DNA of 64,000 nucleotides from Ophiocordyceps camponoti-saundersi (nom. inval.). Lineage: Eukaryota; Ascomycota; Sordariomycetes; Hypocreales; Ophiocordycipitaceae. Positions 1-11,659 of the stretch are shown here, one piece after another (positions within the stretch are counted from its first letter, which is position 1; each line of letters opens with the position of its first letter). The notes beneath the pieces are model-generated. The model was not told where the DNA came from, did no database searches, and saw only the letters and a program-made list of their open reading frames with translations. The stretch covers positions 439,424-503,423 of the forward strand of contig PDHQ01000005.1 in assembly GCA_003339415.1 (NCBI GenBank). The letters run 5' to 3'. Position numbers and translations under genes: made by a program.

Positions 1-28
1 TTTCTTGCGACATCTCGGATCAATAGCC

Positions 29-1848
29 ATGGCCAGAAGCAACGGCTATCTTCTGGGCCTCCGTGGCAATGGCCTCAACTGGGCCGTTGGAGCCGTTGCT
101 GGCTGTGATTTTCTGCTCTTTGGCTACGGTTGAGTCTCTTTCCCTTGTTTCTTTCCCTTCCTTCTCCCACTTGATGGACGCGACGACGGGCGACTGACGA
201 TATACGTGCGGATATATGGCTCTCAGATCAAGGTGTCATGGGTGGAATCCTCACTCTCCCCGTCTTCCTTGACCAGTTCCCGGACATCAACGACAAGGAC
301 CCGACCATCTCCAATGACCACGCGCTGCAGTCGCGCCGTTCAACTTACCAGGGCATTGCCGTCGCCTCTTACAATCTTGGCTGCTTTGTTGGCGCAGTCA
401 TCACCGTCTTTGTTGGCAATCCTCTCGGCCGCCGGCGCGTCATCTTTTTTGGAACGGCTCTCATGGTGCTTGGTGCCGCGCTCCAGGCCTCGGCCTCGTC
501 CCTGACGCACTTCATCATCGGCCGCGTTATCACGGGCCTCGGAAACGGCGCCAATACCTCCACCGTGCCCATGTGGCAGTCGGAGACGTGCGCCGCCCAC
601 AAGCGCGGCAAGTTTGTCATGATCGAGGGTGCCCTCATCACCGGCGGCATCATGATATCCTACTGGGTCGACCTCGGCCTTTCCTTCGCTCCGGGCTCCG
701 TCGCCTGGCGCTTCCCGCTCGCCTTTCAGGTCGTCTTCTGCTTCTTCATACTGGCCTTGGTCTTTTCTCTGCCAGAGTCTCCGCGCTGGCTCGTCCTCAA
801 GGGCCGCGACGATGAGGCCCGCCGCACCATTGCCGCCGTAGCCGACGTCGACGAGCAGGACAAGTACGTCGAAAACGAATTGCTAGCCATCAAGGCGACC
901 GTCGAGGAGATGAGCAAGGGTACCTACGCCGACTTGTTCGCCCGAGACAAGAACCGTACCCTGCATCGCACCCTCATCGCCTACGTTAACCAAATGTTCC
1001 AGCAGGTGTCGGGTATCAATCTCATTACCTACTACGCCGCCAAGATCTACTCGGACCTCGGTATGTCGCCCTTTATCTCGCGCCTTCTGGCTGCCCTGAA
1101 CGGCACCGAATACTTCATCGCCTCTTGGCCTGCCGTCTTTCTGGTCGAGCGCGTGGGTCGACGCAAGCTCATGCTCTTCGGCGCCGCCGGTCAGGCCGCC
1201 ACCATGGCCATCTTAGCCGGCGTCAACTCTAGGCCAGAAAATAAAGCATGTCAGGTAGCTGGCATCGTCTTTCTTTTCGTCTTCAATACCTTCTTCGCCG
1301 TCGGCTGGCTCGGCATGACATGGCTGTACCCGGCTGAGATTACACCGCTGCGGACACGAGCTCCAGCGAACGCCCTTTCGACTTCGTCTAATTGGATCTT
1401 CAACTTTTTGGTGAGAAGTTCAGCCAGTCTCTTTTGCCTGTTTTTTTTTTCGAATGCTGATGACAATCGGAGGGGGATACAGGTCGTCATGATCACGCCC
1501 ATCGCTTTTCAAAATATTCAGTACAAGACGTACATCGTCTTCGCCGTCATCAACGCTTTCATGGTGCCCTCAGTCTACTTCTTTTTCCCCGAGACGGCGT
1601 ACCGATCGCTTGAAGAGATGGACACGATCTTTCAGAAGGTGTCTGGCTGGCGAGGCGCCTTCACCGTCGTTGAGCAGGCGAGGGTTGAGCCGCGCCGCTA
1701 TGGCAAGAACGGCGAGCTGCTTCTGCGGGTGGACGAGGTTGTTGAAGGGGATAAGACTGCTGCCGTGGATAAGCACAATGGCAACAAGACTATGTTCACC
1801 GCTCTCTCTCCTCTTGTCGAAGAAATGGGACCAGATGAGATAGGATAA
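29..1848 (+). CDS. MFS sugar transporter (sugar porter family), three exons
   Basis: Twelve-helix proton-coupled sugar permease of the plasma membrane, about 549 residues after splicing, normal for the family. Proposed exons: 29-128, 227-1410 and 1483-1848. Splicing 128 to 227 restores the family motif FGYDQGVMGG across the junction, and splicing 1410 to 1483 gives NWIFNF then VVMITPIAF, as expected in helix 10-11. Visible signatures: GRRRV after helix 2, PESPRWL at the end of helix 6, QVSGINLITYY in helix 7, ERVGRRKL after helix 8, and the closing FPET...LEEMD. The ATG at 29 has a good context (GCCATGG) and precedes a short N-terminal segment before helix 1. The second intron (72 bp) has no stop and keeps frame. 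Substrate is not determined; hexose or disaccharide uptake is possible. It lies 446 bp upstream of a hexose-6-phosphate epimerase on the same strand. Confidence 0.92.
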
Positions 1849-3433
<1,585 letters not shown>

Positions 3434-3717
3434 GGAGAGTGAGACAGCAAAGTAGTAGCCAGTGTTGGGCTTGACTCGGGATGGATGATGCGAGGTCGTT
3501 TGGGATCAGCACGGCGACTGCATTACATGACAGGTCAAATTACAAAAGGGGGGGGATGGGAGGTCGAGACGATAATTAGCCCTCTGGGATGGTTGCTATC
3601 CGACAGTTAAGGATGCACGAGGAAATTGAACTTCCATTTTCCTTTCCCTTCTTTTATGATTTGATCACATCTAAAACCACCCAGCCCTCCAAGACCTTCT
3701 GTGATCCTTTTTCCCCC
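3434..3717. other. Convergent intergenic spacer
   Basis: Lies between the 3' ends of the epimerase (+) and DAHP synthase (-). Contains a run of G near 3,548 and C/T-rich stretches; 3' UTRs and poly(A) signals are expected here but I cannot pick a specific site. No gene supported. Confidence 0.5.
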
Positions 3718-5239
3718 TCAATCAGACGAAGAGTGTTCTTCCTTGGAATAATGGTTAGCAATCAGAAAGGCCAGCTCGAGCGCCTGCTTCTCGTTAAGAC
3801 GGGGATCGCAGAAGGTGGTGTAATTGGTCGACAGGTCGTCCTCGGAAAGGCCCTCGCTGCCGCCGAGACACTCGGTGACGGCATCGCCAGTCAGCTCGAG
3901 ATGAACACCGCCCAAATAGCTGCCCTCCTCGTTGTGGATGCGCAGCGACTCCTGCAGCTCGCGGTAGATATCGTTGAAGCGGCGCGTCTTCAGGCCTGTC
4001 GGGGTGGAGAGCGTGTTGCCGTGCATGGGATCGCACTGCCAGACGACGCAGCGGCGGTATTCGGACTGCTCCACGGCGCGAATGTGCTGCGGGAGGAGGT
4101 CGGCGACGCGGTCGGCGCCGTACCGGGTGATGAGCATAACCTTGCCGGGCTCGCGGCTCGGGTTGAGGCAGCGCAGGAGGGCAAGGATATCAGCAGTGGG
4201 CGTCGTGGGCCCGATCTTGACGCCGATGGGGTTGGCGATGCCGCGGAAGAACTCGACGTGTGCATGGTCTAGCTGGCGGGTGCGGTCTCCGATCCAGATG
4301 AGGTGAGCTGATGTGTCGTAGTACTCGTGACTGCCAGCGGTGTGCTCTGCCGGGCTGCTGCTGCTGTTGGGGGTGGCCAGTCGAGGCTTCTCCAGTAAGC
4401 GCGTTAGGGGCTGCTCGTAATCGAGGAGCAGGCCCTCATGGCTGGTGAAGAGCTCGACCGTCTCCAGTTCGTCGGGACGAGCGTTGATAACTTGCAGGAA
4501 GCGCAACGTCTGTTGAATGCTGTTGGCAATGGCTGAGTAGGCCGCCTTAAGGGCGGGATCTCTGACGTGGCCGAGGCCCCAGTCGAGGGGCCGGTGCAGA
4601 TCGGCGATGCCAGATGCGATGGAGGCACGAATATAGTTAAGGGTGGCGGCCGAGTAATGGTAGGCTCTATTAGATGGTGTGCGCTTGATGAGAATTTCAG
4701 AATTTGACGAGAAAGGTTTTAGAAACAGTTCACGCACTCCGTCTCTCTCACCTGACGAGGCGGCCGGGGTCGACGTCGCGGTCATCGGTACCGTAGCCAT
4801 TGAGGATATCGCCCCGATAGCTGGGAATCTCCTTGCCGTCGACGACCTCGGTAGGGCTGGATCGTGGCTTCGCATACTGACCGGCCATACGACCGATGCG
4901 GACGACGCGCTTGTTGGTGCCCCAGATGAGAACGACGCTCATCTGCAACAGCAGCTTGATCTTGGACTCGATGGCCTTTTGCTGACAGTATTCAAAGAGC
5001 TCTGCGCAGTCTCCGCCCTGGAGTAGAAAGGCCTTGCCATGGGCGACATCGCGCAGATGGGATTTTAGGGCGAGGATCTCGTGAGGGTGGACAAGGGGCG
5101 GCATGCGCGACAGTTCGTCGACGGCCCGCGAGAGCTTCTCCTGGTCTGGGTACACGGGTGACTGGCGGATGGGCCTGTCGCGCCACGAGGATGGGTTCCA
5201 GGGCGGCAGTGTTAGTGAGGTCGGGACAGAGCCGGCCAT
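3718..5239 (-). CDS. 3-deoxy-D-arabino-heptulosonate 7-phosphate synthase, class II
   Basis: First enzyme of the shikimate pathway: condenses phosphoenolpyruvate and erythrose 4-phosphate. This is the class II (plant/Neurospora type) enzyme, about 478 residues, with exons 5239-4752 and 4666-3718 on the minus strand. The 85-bp intron (4667-4751, GTGAGA...AATAG) splits an Arg codon and joins PGRLVR to AYHYSAATLN. Diagnostic motifs: QGGDCAELFEYC with the metal-binding Cys at residue 78, MAGQYAKPRS, RGDI-NGY, WDWGLGHV-like LDWGLGHV, SHEG-LLDYE, HLIWIGDRTR, GIANPIGVKIGP, CDPMHGN, HLELTGD and FCDPRLN, which supply the other metal and phosphate ligands. The start chosen is the ATG of MAGSVPTS in an ATCATCATGGCC context; 40 upstream in-frame codons lack family similarity. 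Upstream region is shared with the divergent HYPK gene. Confidence is high. Confidence 0.95.
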
Positions 5240-6608
5240 GATGATGGATGGTTGTTGGTTGTTGGTTGGTGTAAGCTGGTGGCGGTTGATGCTTGTACTG
5301 GTTGCAGAGAGAGGTTGAAGACGGAGGGGTGAAAGGTTGCTTTTGAAGCAAACATGCACGTGCTAGGTATTGACCAATGAGCCGAAATGGAGAGGAGGGA
5401 CGACCCGTAGGTTCTGAGTCAGAATCGCCTTTAGCGCTGCTTTTAGCGTCTGCCAATCTCCCGCAGGCCGCTCTGATCAGCCTCCCCCACATTGTTTCAC
5501 CTCATCTTTCTTTGGACGAGCTTCATTTTATCCGCATAATAATTCGCTGTGAGTATGTACATATGTACATATGTATACTGAGTCGGTGCTCCAAAAAGGG
5601 CAAATGTCGTGTGAGAAACGCAGAATTCGTCCACTGCGCCACCCCGCAAAACGCGTATTGCCCACACATACAACTTACATACATACATACATATGTATAT
5701 TCAGACCTACTTGAGTAGGTGTTGTCACCGGACTTGTGTTATGTTCTTCCCTTCCTGACACGTTGCTTGATTTGCATCGCAGACAGTATAACCGATATTA
5801 TGTATATGTATATCGGCTTCAGCAGAAGCCTATTGTAAAGCTGACATATAAAATCTTGGGTAAAAACTAGGCCGATAGCAGAGTCTGAATCCGAAGAACA
5901 GTCGAGGTTAACAAGTCGCGAGAATAGCTGGAAAAAAAGTAAGGTCATGGTTGAAACGGCTTGAAGGATTCAAAATAGCTCTGGTCGGGCAGTTGAATTA
6001 AATATCATCCGCGCCTCGGTGAACTGTTTCCCCCTATCATTATACGACATCAGTGAATAACTCTAGTGAGGGGAGGTTAGCAGTATGGCAGAGAAACTAT
6101 TAACTTCAATACTTGAAAATAACACTGGAACTCAGTTCTCGTCATGTCTTTGTTGCGTGATTAAAGTCTGTCTTCACTTCTCTCATGTCTCTCCTTAATT
6201 CCCTCCTTACCTCTTGAAGCAGCCTACCCTAAATCTCTGCCCGATGCTCGCAGGAGCTAATCGGCGGTTCAACCACACTCATGACTAATCGGCCGAGGGG
6301 TTTGATCAACTTCACTCCTCTCATGAGGACTATTTCCCTGTCTCTTGCAGCTTCAAGCCGATCAGTTGTCGACTAATTAATACAATCTCGCGTTTTGCAT
6401 TAATTCTCCGTCTTCTCAGTACCCTTTCGTCTATATTGTACTGATCTTAGAGTCCCGCTTCCACCCCCCAACCCTCAATTTTCCAAGCTCTGGACGTCTT
6501 CATAAGATTTTACAACCCTCCTCTTACAACTTCGATCACCATTTCAAAACTTCTTCCAGAGAAAGGGGTTAACAAGAGCGAAATTCCCACTCATTCCTGC
6601 TCCTGGCC
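5240..6608. promoter_or_regulatory. Divergent intergenic region between DAHP synthase and HYPK genes
   Basis: About 1.37 kb, shared upstream region of two divergently transcribed genes. It carries palindromic TATGTACA/CATA microsatellites (about 5,553-5,580 and 5,677-5,700), several AT-rich patches and a long C/T-rich leader just before 6,609. A small match to TGAGTCA-like Gcn4/Cpc1 sites occurs near 5,415 (TCTGAGTCAGA), which would fit amino-acid control of DAHP synthase, but I cannot show that it works. No further gene is supported. Confidence 0.45.
5553..5700. repeat. TATGTACA / CATA microsatellite cluster
   Basis: Alternating TATGTACATATG units near 5,553-5,580 form a perfect palindrome, followed about 100 bp later by (CATA)n near 5,677-5,695. 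The same motif family recurs at 11,277-11,300, 45,070-45,091, 45,272-45,307, 47,984-48,066 and 48,270-48,476, always in the non-RIPped gene islands. Confidence 0.8.
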
Positions 6609-7016
6609 ATGGCAAGTGAGAAAACTCGCAACGTAGCACAAAACGACTCCGCCGCCGATGACGAGGTGCCCGCCGCGGCCAAGTCGGCAGAGGACCGCAA
6701 GGCCGCCTCGGCCCTCGCCAGCCTCGATGCCAACCACGACGATGACGTCGCCGCTGCCTCAGCCAAGAACTTGGACCGCGACGCCGTCGACAAGGCCATT
6801 AAGAGGCTCGGTGGCGCAGCAGCAGCAGCCTCGGCTCCCGGCGCCAAGACCGCCGCCGCCACACCGTCTGCTAAGAACGTCAAGGTCGATAACGCCGACG
6901 TCACGCTTCTCGTCGAAGAACTTGAGCTATCGCGCCCTAAGGCCACGGAGCTTCTCAGGAATCACGATGGCGATGCAGTCAAGGCTATGCGCGCCTACAT
7001 ACAGCCATCATGGTAG
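6609..7016 (+). CDS. HYPK-like protein, NatA-associated, UBA-like C-terminus
   Basis: Small acidic protein of 135 residues, single exon. The last 45 residues or so (VKVDNADVTLLVEELELSR...ATELLRNHDGDAVKAMRAYI) match the UBA-like domain of HYPK and NAC-alpha, including the short Leu-rich helices and the final A-x-x-A-Y. The N-terminal part is Ala/Asp/Lys-rich with a predicted helix near residues 55-68 (DRDAVDKAIKRLGG), in the place where HYPK contacts the Naa15-Naa10 complex. Known role of the family: ribosome-associated regulator of N-terminal acetyltransferase A and chaperone. Length fits fungal HYPK. The ATG at 6,609 has a CCATGG context. A NAC-alpha paralogue is less likely because the NAC beta-barrel is missing. 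Confidence 0.8.
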   Translation: MASEKTRNVAQNDSAADDEVPAAAKSAEDRKAASALASLDANHDDDVAAASAKNLDRDAVDKAIKRLGGAAAAASAPGAKTAAATPSAKNVKVDNADVTLLVEELELSRPKATELLRNHDGDAVKAMRAYIQPSW

Positions 7017-7331
7017 CTGTCGCCCCCAAGAAAGCAAAGACATTGAAGAAACTGGTCGATGCTCGTGACCTCATCCCGGGTGGGCGAAGGCTCCCGCCGC
7101 TGAACTCTCAAATGCGGCATATGAAAGGAAAAACGAAGCAGACAACGTCGATGAGCAGCATGGAGTCGTAACAAAGTACAGTTTTTAAGGCGAGAGCCGC
7201 GAGTTCCCCATGCACAAGACTACATACCAAACGTCAAGAAAACCCGGCCGCCAACTCTCTTGCCCAAAGCTCCATGTACGATAGCACTATCAGACATCTT
7301 TATAAACGCCTCATCTGGCAAAACAAACAAT
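7017..7331. other. Convergent intergenic spacer between HYPK and the BRCT gene
   Basis: Holds the two 3' UTRs. Nothing else recognised. Confidence 0.5.
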
Positions 7332-10300
7332 TTACTCCTCCCACGTTCTGGACAAGGGGCTCGCGACCTTTGGGGCGAATTGCAAACTCTTTCGTCGTGC
7401 CGCCATGAGACGCATCAGTACATTCTCGTCCTTGTTGTGGCCCAGGATACCCTCGCCCATGTCGTAATACTGGCTCCGCTTCGGCGGACAGGTTCGCGTC
7501 GCCAGAACCTCACGCGCGGACGTGAAGCCATCCTCGTAATCTTCGTCATCTTCTTCGCCGCACGGCAGGTCGGCCACGTATCGCGCCACCGCCTCGGGCG
7601 CCGGCGTCTTGGGCACAGGGGTCAGCATCATCTGGGACCAATGCAGGTCGTCATCATCGTCGCCATCGTTCCCGCCGTCCCCACCGTCGCCACCCTCTCC
7701 GCCAGGGGAAGGGACGTGCATCCACATGGTGCTGTCACGTCTGTTCGCCGGCGTCGTCGCCGTGGCAACGCTGCTGTCATTGAGCTTGGCCAGCGCCTTG
7801 GGCTCCATGCTCTTCCGGCGACGGGCTCCGCCGCGAGGCACGAGACTCGTGTCTACGATGTAAGGCGCCTCGTCGAGCCGCTGGCCTTGGCGCTCGCAGC
7901 TGTGAATGACACTGGTCAGCTATCGACAGGGTCTGACATTGAGGGAGGACAGGCGACGTTTTTCGCTTACTCGAGAATCCAATTGGCGCCGACGCAGCGG
8001 ACGAGGCCACCAGCCGCTCGTACCTTTTCCAACGTGCGCTTGCTACCATCCTTGAAAACGACGTGCGTGATTCCGGCCTTGGTCAAGTCGTCGCCTCCGG
8101 CCGGGTTCCAGTGCCACGTCTTGACGCATCGCGCGCCCATCTGTCCCAGCAGTTCGATGAAGATGGAGCTGGCGTCGCCTCCCTCGTCCGTGTGCACATC
8201 GACGAAGACGACGGCGCCCTCGAGCAGCGACGAGTTTGCTTCCCGTCGGGGCGTCATCGGCGTCGGCGCTGACCAGTCCGCTTCGTTCGACGACTTCGTT
8301 GGCGAGTACGAGATGACAGTCGCACTTCGCGATGGGCCTGAGGGACGCCGCCTGGCCGTCATCACGCGCGATACGCTCATACTACGCTGCTTCAATGGGC
8401 TCGGCGTCGATTCGTCCGCCGGCTTCAGAGGCACCTTTGACGTCGTGTGGAACGTCATCATCCGCGTCTGCGGTCGAGCTGGTGTCATGGGTGCCGAAGG
8501 GGCCGTCGTCGTCCGCTCCGTCGGCATCTCGTTCTCGTCACCGTATTCTTGGCTCGCCTCGGAAAGGCCGTCGTCAAACGACGATTGGACGCCGTCTACC
8601 TTCTCCGAATAAAGTTCCATGACCGACATGTCGTTTGCCTCCTGGGCCAGGGCGATGTCTTCGTCCGTCATGACGATGTCGTCCAGAGACAGGTCTCCTT
8701 CATCCCCTTGTTCTTCTTGTTCTCCTTCTCCTTCTCCTTGGCTTGTTTGCTCGTCTTCCACTCCAATTCCCAGTAAGCCGTCCTCGAAGAAGCTGCCACT
8801 GCACGACGCCTCGTCCGTTGCATCCACCACGCTAGCGCTCGCAGTCATGTCGACCTCTGAGCCGGCCTTCTGAACTTTGACGGGGCTTACTGTTGTCCAG
8901 GAACCGAATTGTTCGGCGAGGGATGTGAGACCCATGGTAGCCCTACGACCATCCGTGGCCCGAGCGGGAGTAGGGACGGTGGCCTCACGAGGAGCAGCCA
9001 GCCCGTCCTCAGATTCCGATTCCCACTCAAGGTCTTGATAGGGATCTATGTCCTTTTCCCGCAGCTGGTAGGTTGTCGACTGTTGCGCGCACGATCCTGT
9101 CGGCGTCGGCGGGGTCAACTCGGCCGAATCCTCCATCTGGGCCGCCATGTCATCGATCGCCATTGGATCCCCACCGTCAATTTCACTGGGTGGCTCCTCT
9201 GACTGTTCCTCGGTTGCAAAGCTCTGATCCTGCTGGTTTCCTTCAGCAGATTCGATGTCCTGGTCCGGCTCCGGCATTAGCTGGATTTTGTCCTCTTCGT
9301 CCTGGTCCGGCTCCGGCATTAGCTGGATTTTGTCCTCTTCGTCCTGAGCCGCCGTCGCCGCCTCCGCACGTAGGGTCGGATCGACGTGTCGAGGTACCAC
9401 GGACGACAGACGTCCTGAGAAGAGAGGGGAGCAAAGCGCCTGAATCGGATAGCCGCCCAATAGCTCATCACCGCCAGTGCTCTGTTCCTCCTCCACCTCC
9501 ACCTCCATCAGCTTGTGCGACGGTAGGGCTGCGCTAGGCCGAACGGGCGTGGTCAACAGGAGTGGCTGCGTCTCGGGCCAGTCGGTCGTCAAAGGGGCTC
9601 CGCGAGGTCTGGGTTCCGTCAGGGGCTTCAAGTTCGGCATGGCCCTCTTCGCGGGCGACTGGAACATGGTGCTCTTCATCGCGGATTGCGTCTTCTGTGG
9701 AGGAATGCCGCCAGTCATCGGCGACAAGCCGAGGCCTTTGATGGGAGACTGGGGCCTCTTTGCGGCGGACTGCAGAAGGGGAGTTTTGAAAGCCGGAATC
9801 TCAGAAGCGCGGGCCGGGGTCGCCGATCCCGGCATCGAGATCGATCCAATTCGTTTTGCCGGGGACTTCATCGAGACCTTGAAGGGTGAAGAGGGCAAAC
9901 GTTTGGGGGTTGAGCCCAGCGATGAGCCAGCGCCGGGCACGGGCTCTTCTACAGTTTCATCCTGATCTGCCTGCTTTTCGTCGCTGGCGACTGGGGCATC
10001 ATAATCTTCCATGGGCGGCTCGACGGGGCTCGTCGCGGGTAGTTTAAGAGGGCTCGTCGCTGATGCCTTAAGTGGGCTTGTCGCCGCTGGCTGTTTGACG
10101 GAGCTCATCGTCGGCGGCTTGACAGGGCTCAGAATTGCTGGCTTCAGGGGGCTCGTCTTGGATATCCTGGCCTTTTCCGCCGCCAGCTCATCTTCGGAGC
10201 TATCGTCGTGGTCGCGCGCCACAGGAACCTGCGTCACCTTTTTGGGACTGAGCGGCTTCTTCTGCCCGGCGGCTGCCCTGGTAGCGGCCCGCGTGGTCGT

Positions 10301-10837
10301 CGCGGTCGTCGTCATCGTCTTGGTCGATGTCGCTCCTCCGCGACGGGCCGGCCTGCCGCGAAGCCCGGTGGTCACGACGGATTCCTTTGCTTTTACTCTC
10401 GGTCCAATGTTCTCCTTGTCCGGCTCCTGGAACTTGACTGTCTTTTTCACGGCCGGCTTAGCAGCACCGGCACCAGTGGTCAGGACGCCGGGTCGAGGTC
10501 GAGTCGTCGTCGTCTTCTTGGGCGCCGGTTGCTGTTGCTGTTGCCTTTGGTGTTGTTCTGGTTTCTTCTCAGTCGCCTCCGGCACCGGATGCTGCTGCTG
10601 CGCTTCAGCCACAGGCGTCTTCTTAGGCCGACCTCGAGGTCGAGCCGATGCCGCGGCCGGCTTTTCGGCGACGCCGCCAACCCGGCTGCGCGACGAGGTC
10701 TCACCAGCAACTGTGCCCTTGCTTGAGCCGAGTCGGGTTCGTGCAACTTTAGCCGGTGCAGCCGCCTCTTCTTGTGTATCGGCTGCTCTTCTCGGTCGAG
10801 CTCTCAAGGCCCGTCCAGCCGCTGACATTGCCTGCTG

Positions 10838-10872
<35 letters not shown>

Positions 10873-11044
10873 TACCATCCTCGGTCTCATTCTCGTCCGC
10901 TCTCGTCTTTCGCTTGGCAGCTGTGCTTTTAGTGCTCGCCGTTGCCGTTCCACCCGTCCTTTTCGCCTTGACGGCCGGTGTTACTATCTTGGCTGCTTTG
11001 ACTGCTGCTCGAGCGCGTGTGATCCTCTTCGGCGGTGACTCCAT
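7332..11044 (-). CDS. Large BRCT-domain nuclear protein with AT-hook-like motifs
   Basis: Predicted 1,213-residue protein; exons 11044-7971 and 7899-7332. The 71-bp intron (GTAAGC...CACAG) joins ANWIL to DCERQGQRL, restoring the conserved Trp...Asp-Cys end of a single BRCT domain (about residues 936-1046: GAVVFVDVHTD, GITHVVFKDGSKRTLEK, VGANWILDC). This resembles MCPH1/microcephalin-type BRCTs, though orthology is not proven. The long N-terminus looks disordered: basic start with SPPKR, a polyglutamine tract (residues 59-71), AT-hook-like PRGRPKK and LRGRPARR, many S/T-P and SPxK sites (candidate CDK targets), then acidic stretches. A perfect 42-bp tandem duplication gives EEDKIQLMPEPDQD twice. 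Inferred role: chromatin, cell-cycle or DNA-damage scaffold. The ATG at 11,044 follows no upstream in-frame Met that I can see. Confidence 0.85.
9259..9342 (-). repeat. Perfect 42-bp tandem duplication in coding sequence
   Basis: Two identical 42-bp units (9,259-9,300 and 9,301-9,342) encode the 14-residue acidic motif EEDKIQLMPEPDQD twice. Lack of divergence implies a recent or actively homogenised event. Confidence 0.9.
10832..10870 (-). repeat. CAG-type trinucleotide tract (polyglutamine)
   Basis: CTG/CAG repeat with one interruption, encoding the Gln-rich stretch near residues 59-71 of the BRCT-domain protein. Likely length-polymorphic. Confidence 0.9.
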
Positions 11045-11449
11045 ATTAGCAAGGCACTAAGGTACTCTCAGCAATTCGGCGATCGCGATTCGACTGCCTG
11101 AGGAGTATATGTAAGTCTAGATGAAGAGAAGAACGCATAGGAGTTGATGATTACCGGCTATCGTAACAATCGGCCAGGAAAGAAGGGAAGAGGGCGTGCG
11201 TTTTCGAGTGTGAACATATGTGTGTGTATGTGTACTACTCCGTATATGGTTTGAGAGATGTAGCGCGTGGTTTATGTAGGTATGTATGTATGTATGTACA
11301 GCAGTATGTACCGCGGGCGCATCGTTCATGTTGTTATGGGCTGACGTGTTGAATGTTTTTGTTTACTTTGTCTGTGCCCCGCCGACCGGTTGCCCGGACA
11401 GCGCTGGGGGACCCACACCACTCCGTTTACGCGAGTGCTCCGTACCTAG
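11045..11449. promoter_or_regulatory. Promoter side of the BRCT gene; edge of gene island
   Basis: Normal base composition with (TATG)n near 11,277-11,300. Sequence stays CpA/TpG-rich up to about 11,500, then passes abruptly into RIPped DNA. No gene supported. Confidence 0.5.
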
Positions 11450-11454
11450 GTATA

Positions 11455-11659
11455 AGCTGGACAGGCTGGCTATAGAGGGATCAAATAGACTAATCATAAG
11501 CATAAGAAATAAGCTTAATACGAAGATTAATAAGTGCCCTTTTTTATTAATATATATATATATCCTCTAGGAATAACTACCCCTTATTTAAGCAGTTAAG
11601 TAAGTATTAATTATATAACCGGAATAACGTAATCTTTTTTTAACTTTCCCTTTTTAGCT
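11455..11659. repeat. Left terminal direct repeat of E0
   Basis: Its first about 60 bp are not RIPped (for example CTGGACAGGCTGGCTATA), and its last about 60 bp are strongly AT-shifted. Pairs with 44,683-44,895, which shows the opposite gradient. Confidence 0.8.

Noticed and set aside
3589..4272. 227-codon plus-strand open frame
   Set aside because: Antisense shadow of the DAHP synthase 3' exon.
6609..6625. GTGAGA just after the HYPK ATG as an intron donor
   Set aside because: The single-exon frame already has the right length and ends in the UBA-like domain, so no intron is needed.
7260..8612. 450-codon plus-strand open frame
   Set aside because: Antisense to the BRCT gene exons and its intron; composition follows the complementary coding frame and there is no domain.
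10011..11060. 349-codon plus-strand open frame, Cys/Val/Leu-rich
   Set aside because: Antisense of the repetitive N-terminus of the BRCT protein; polyCys arises from the CAG tract read in reverse.
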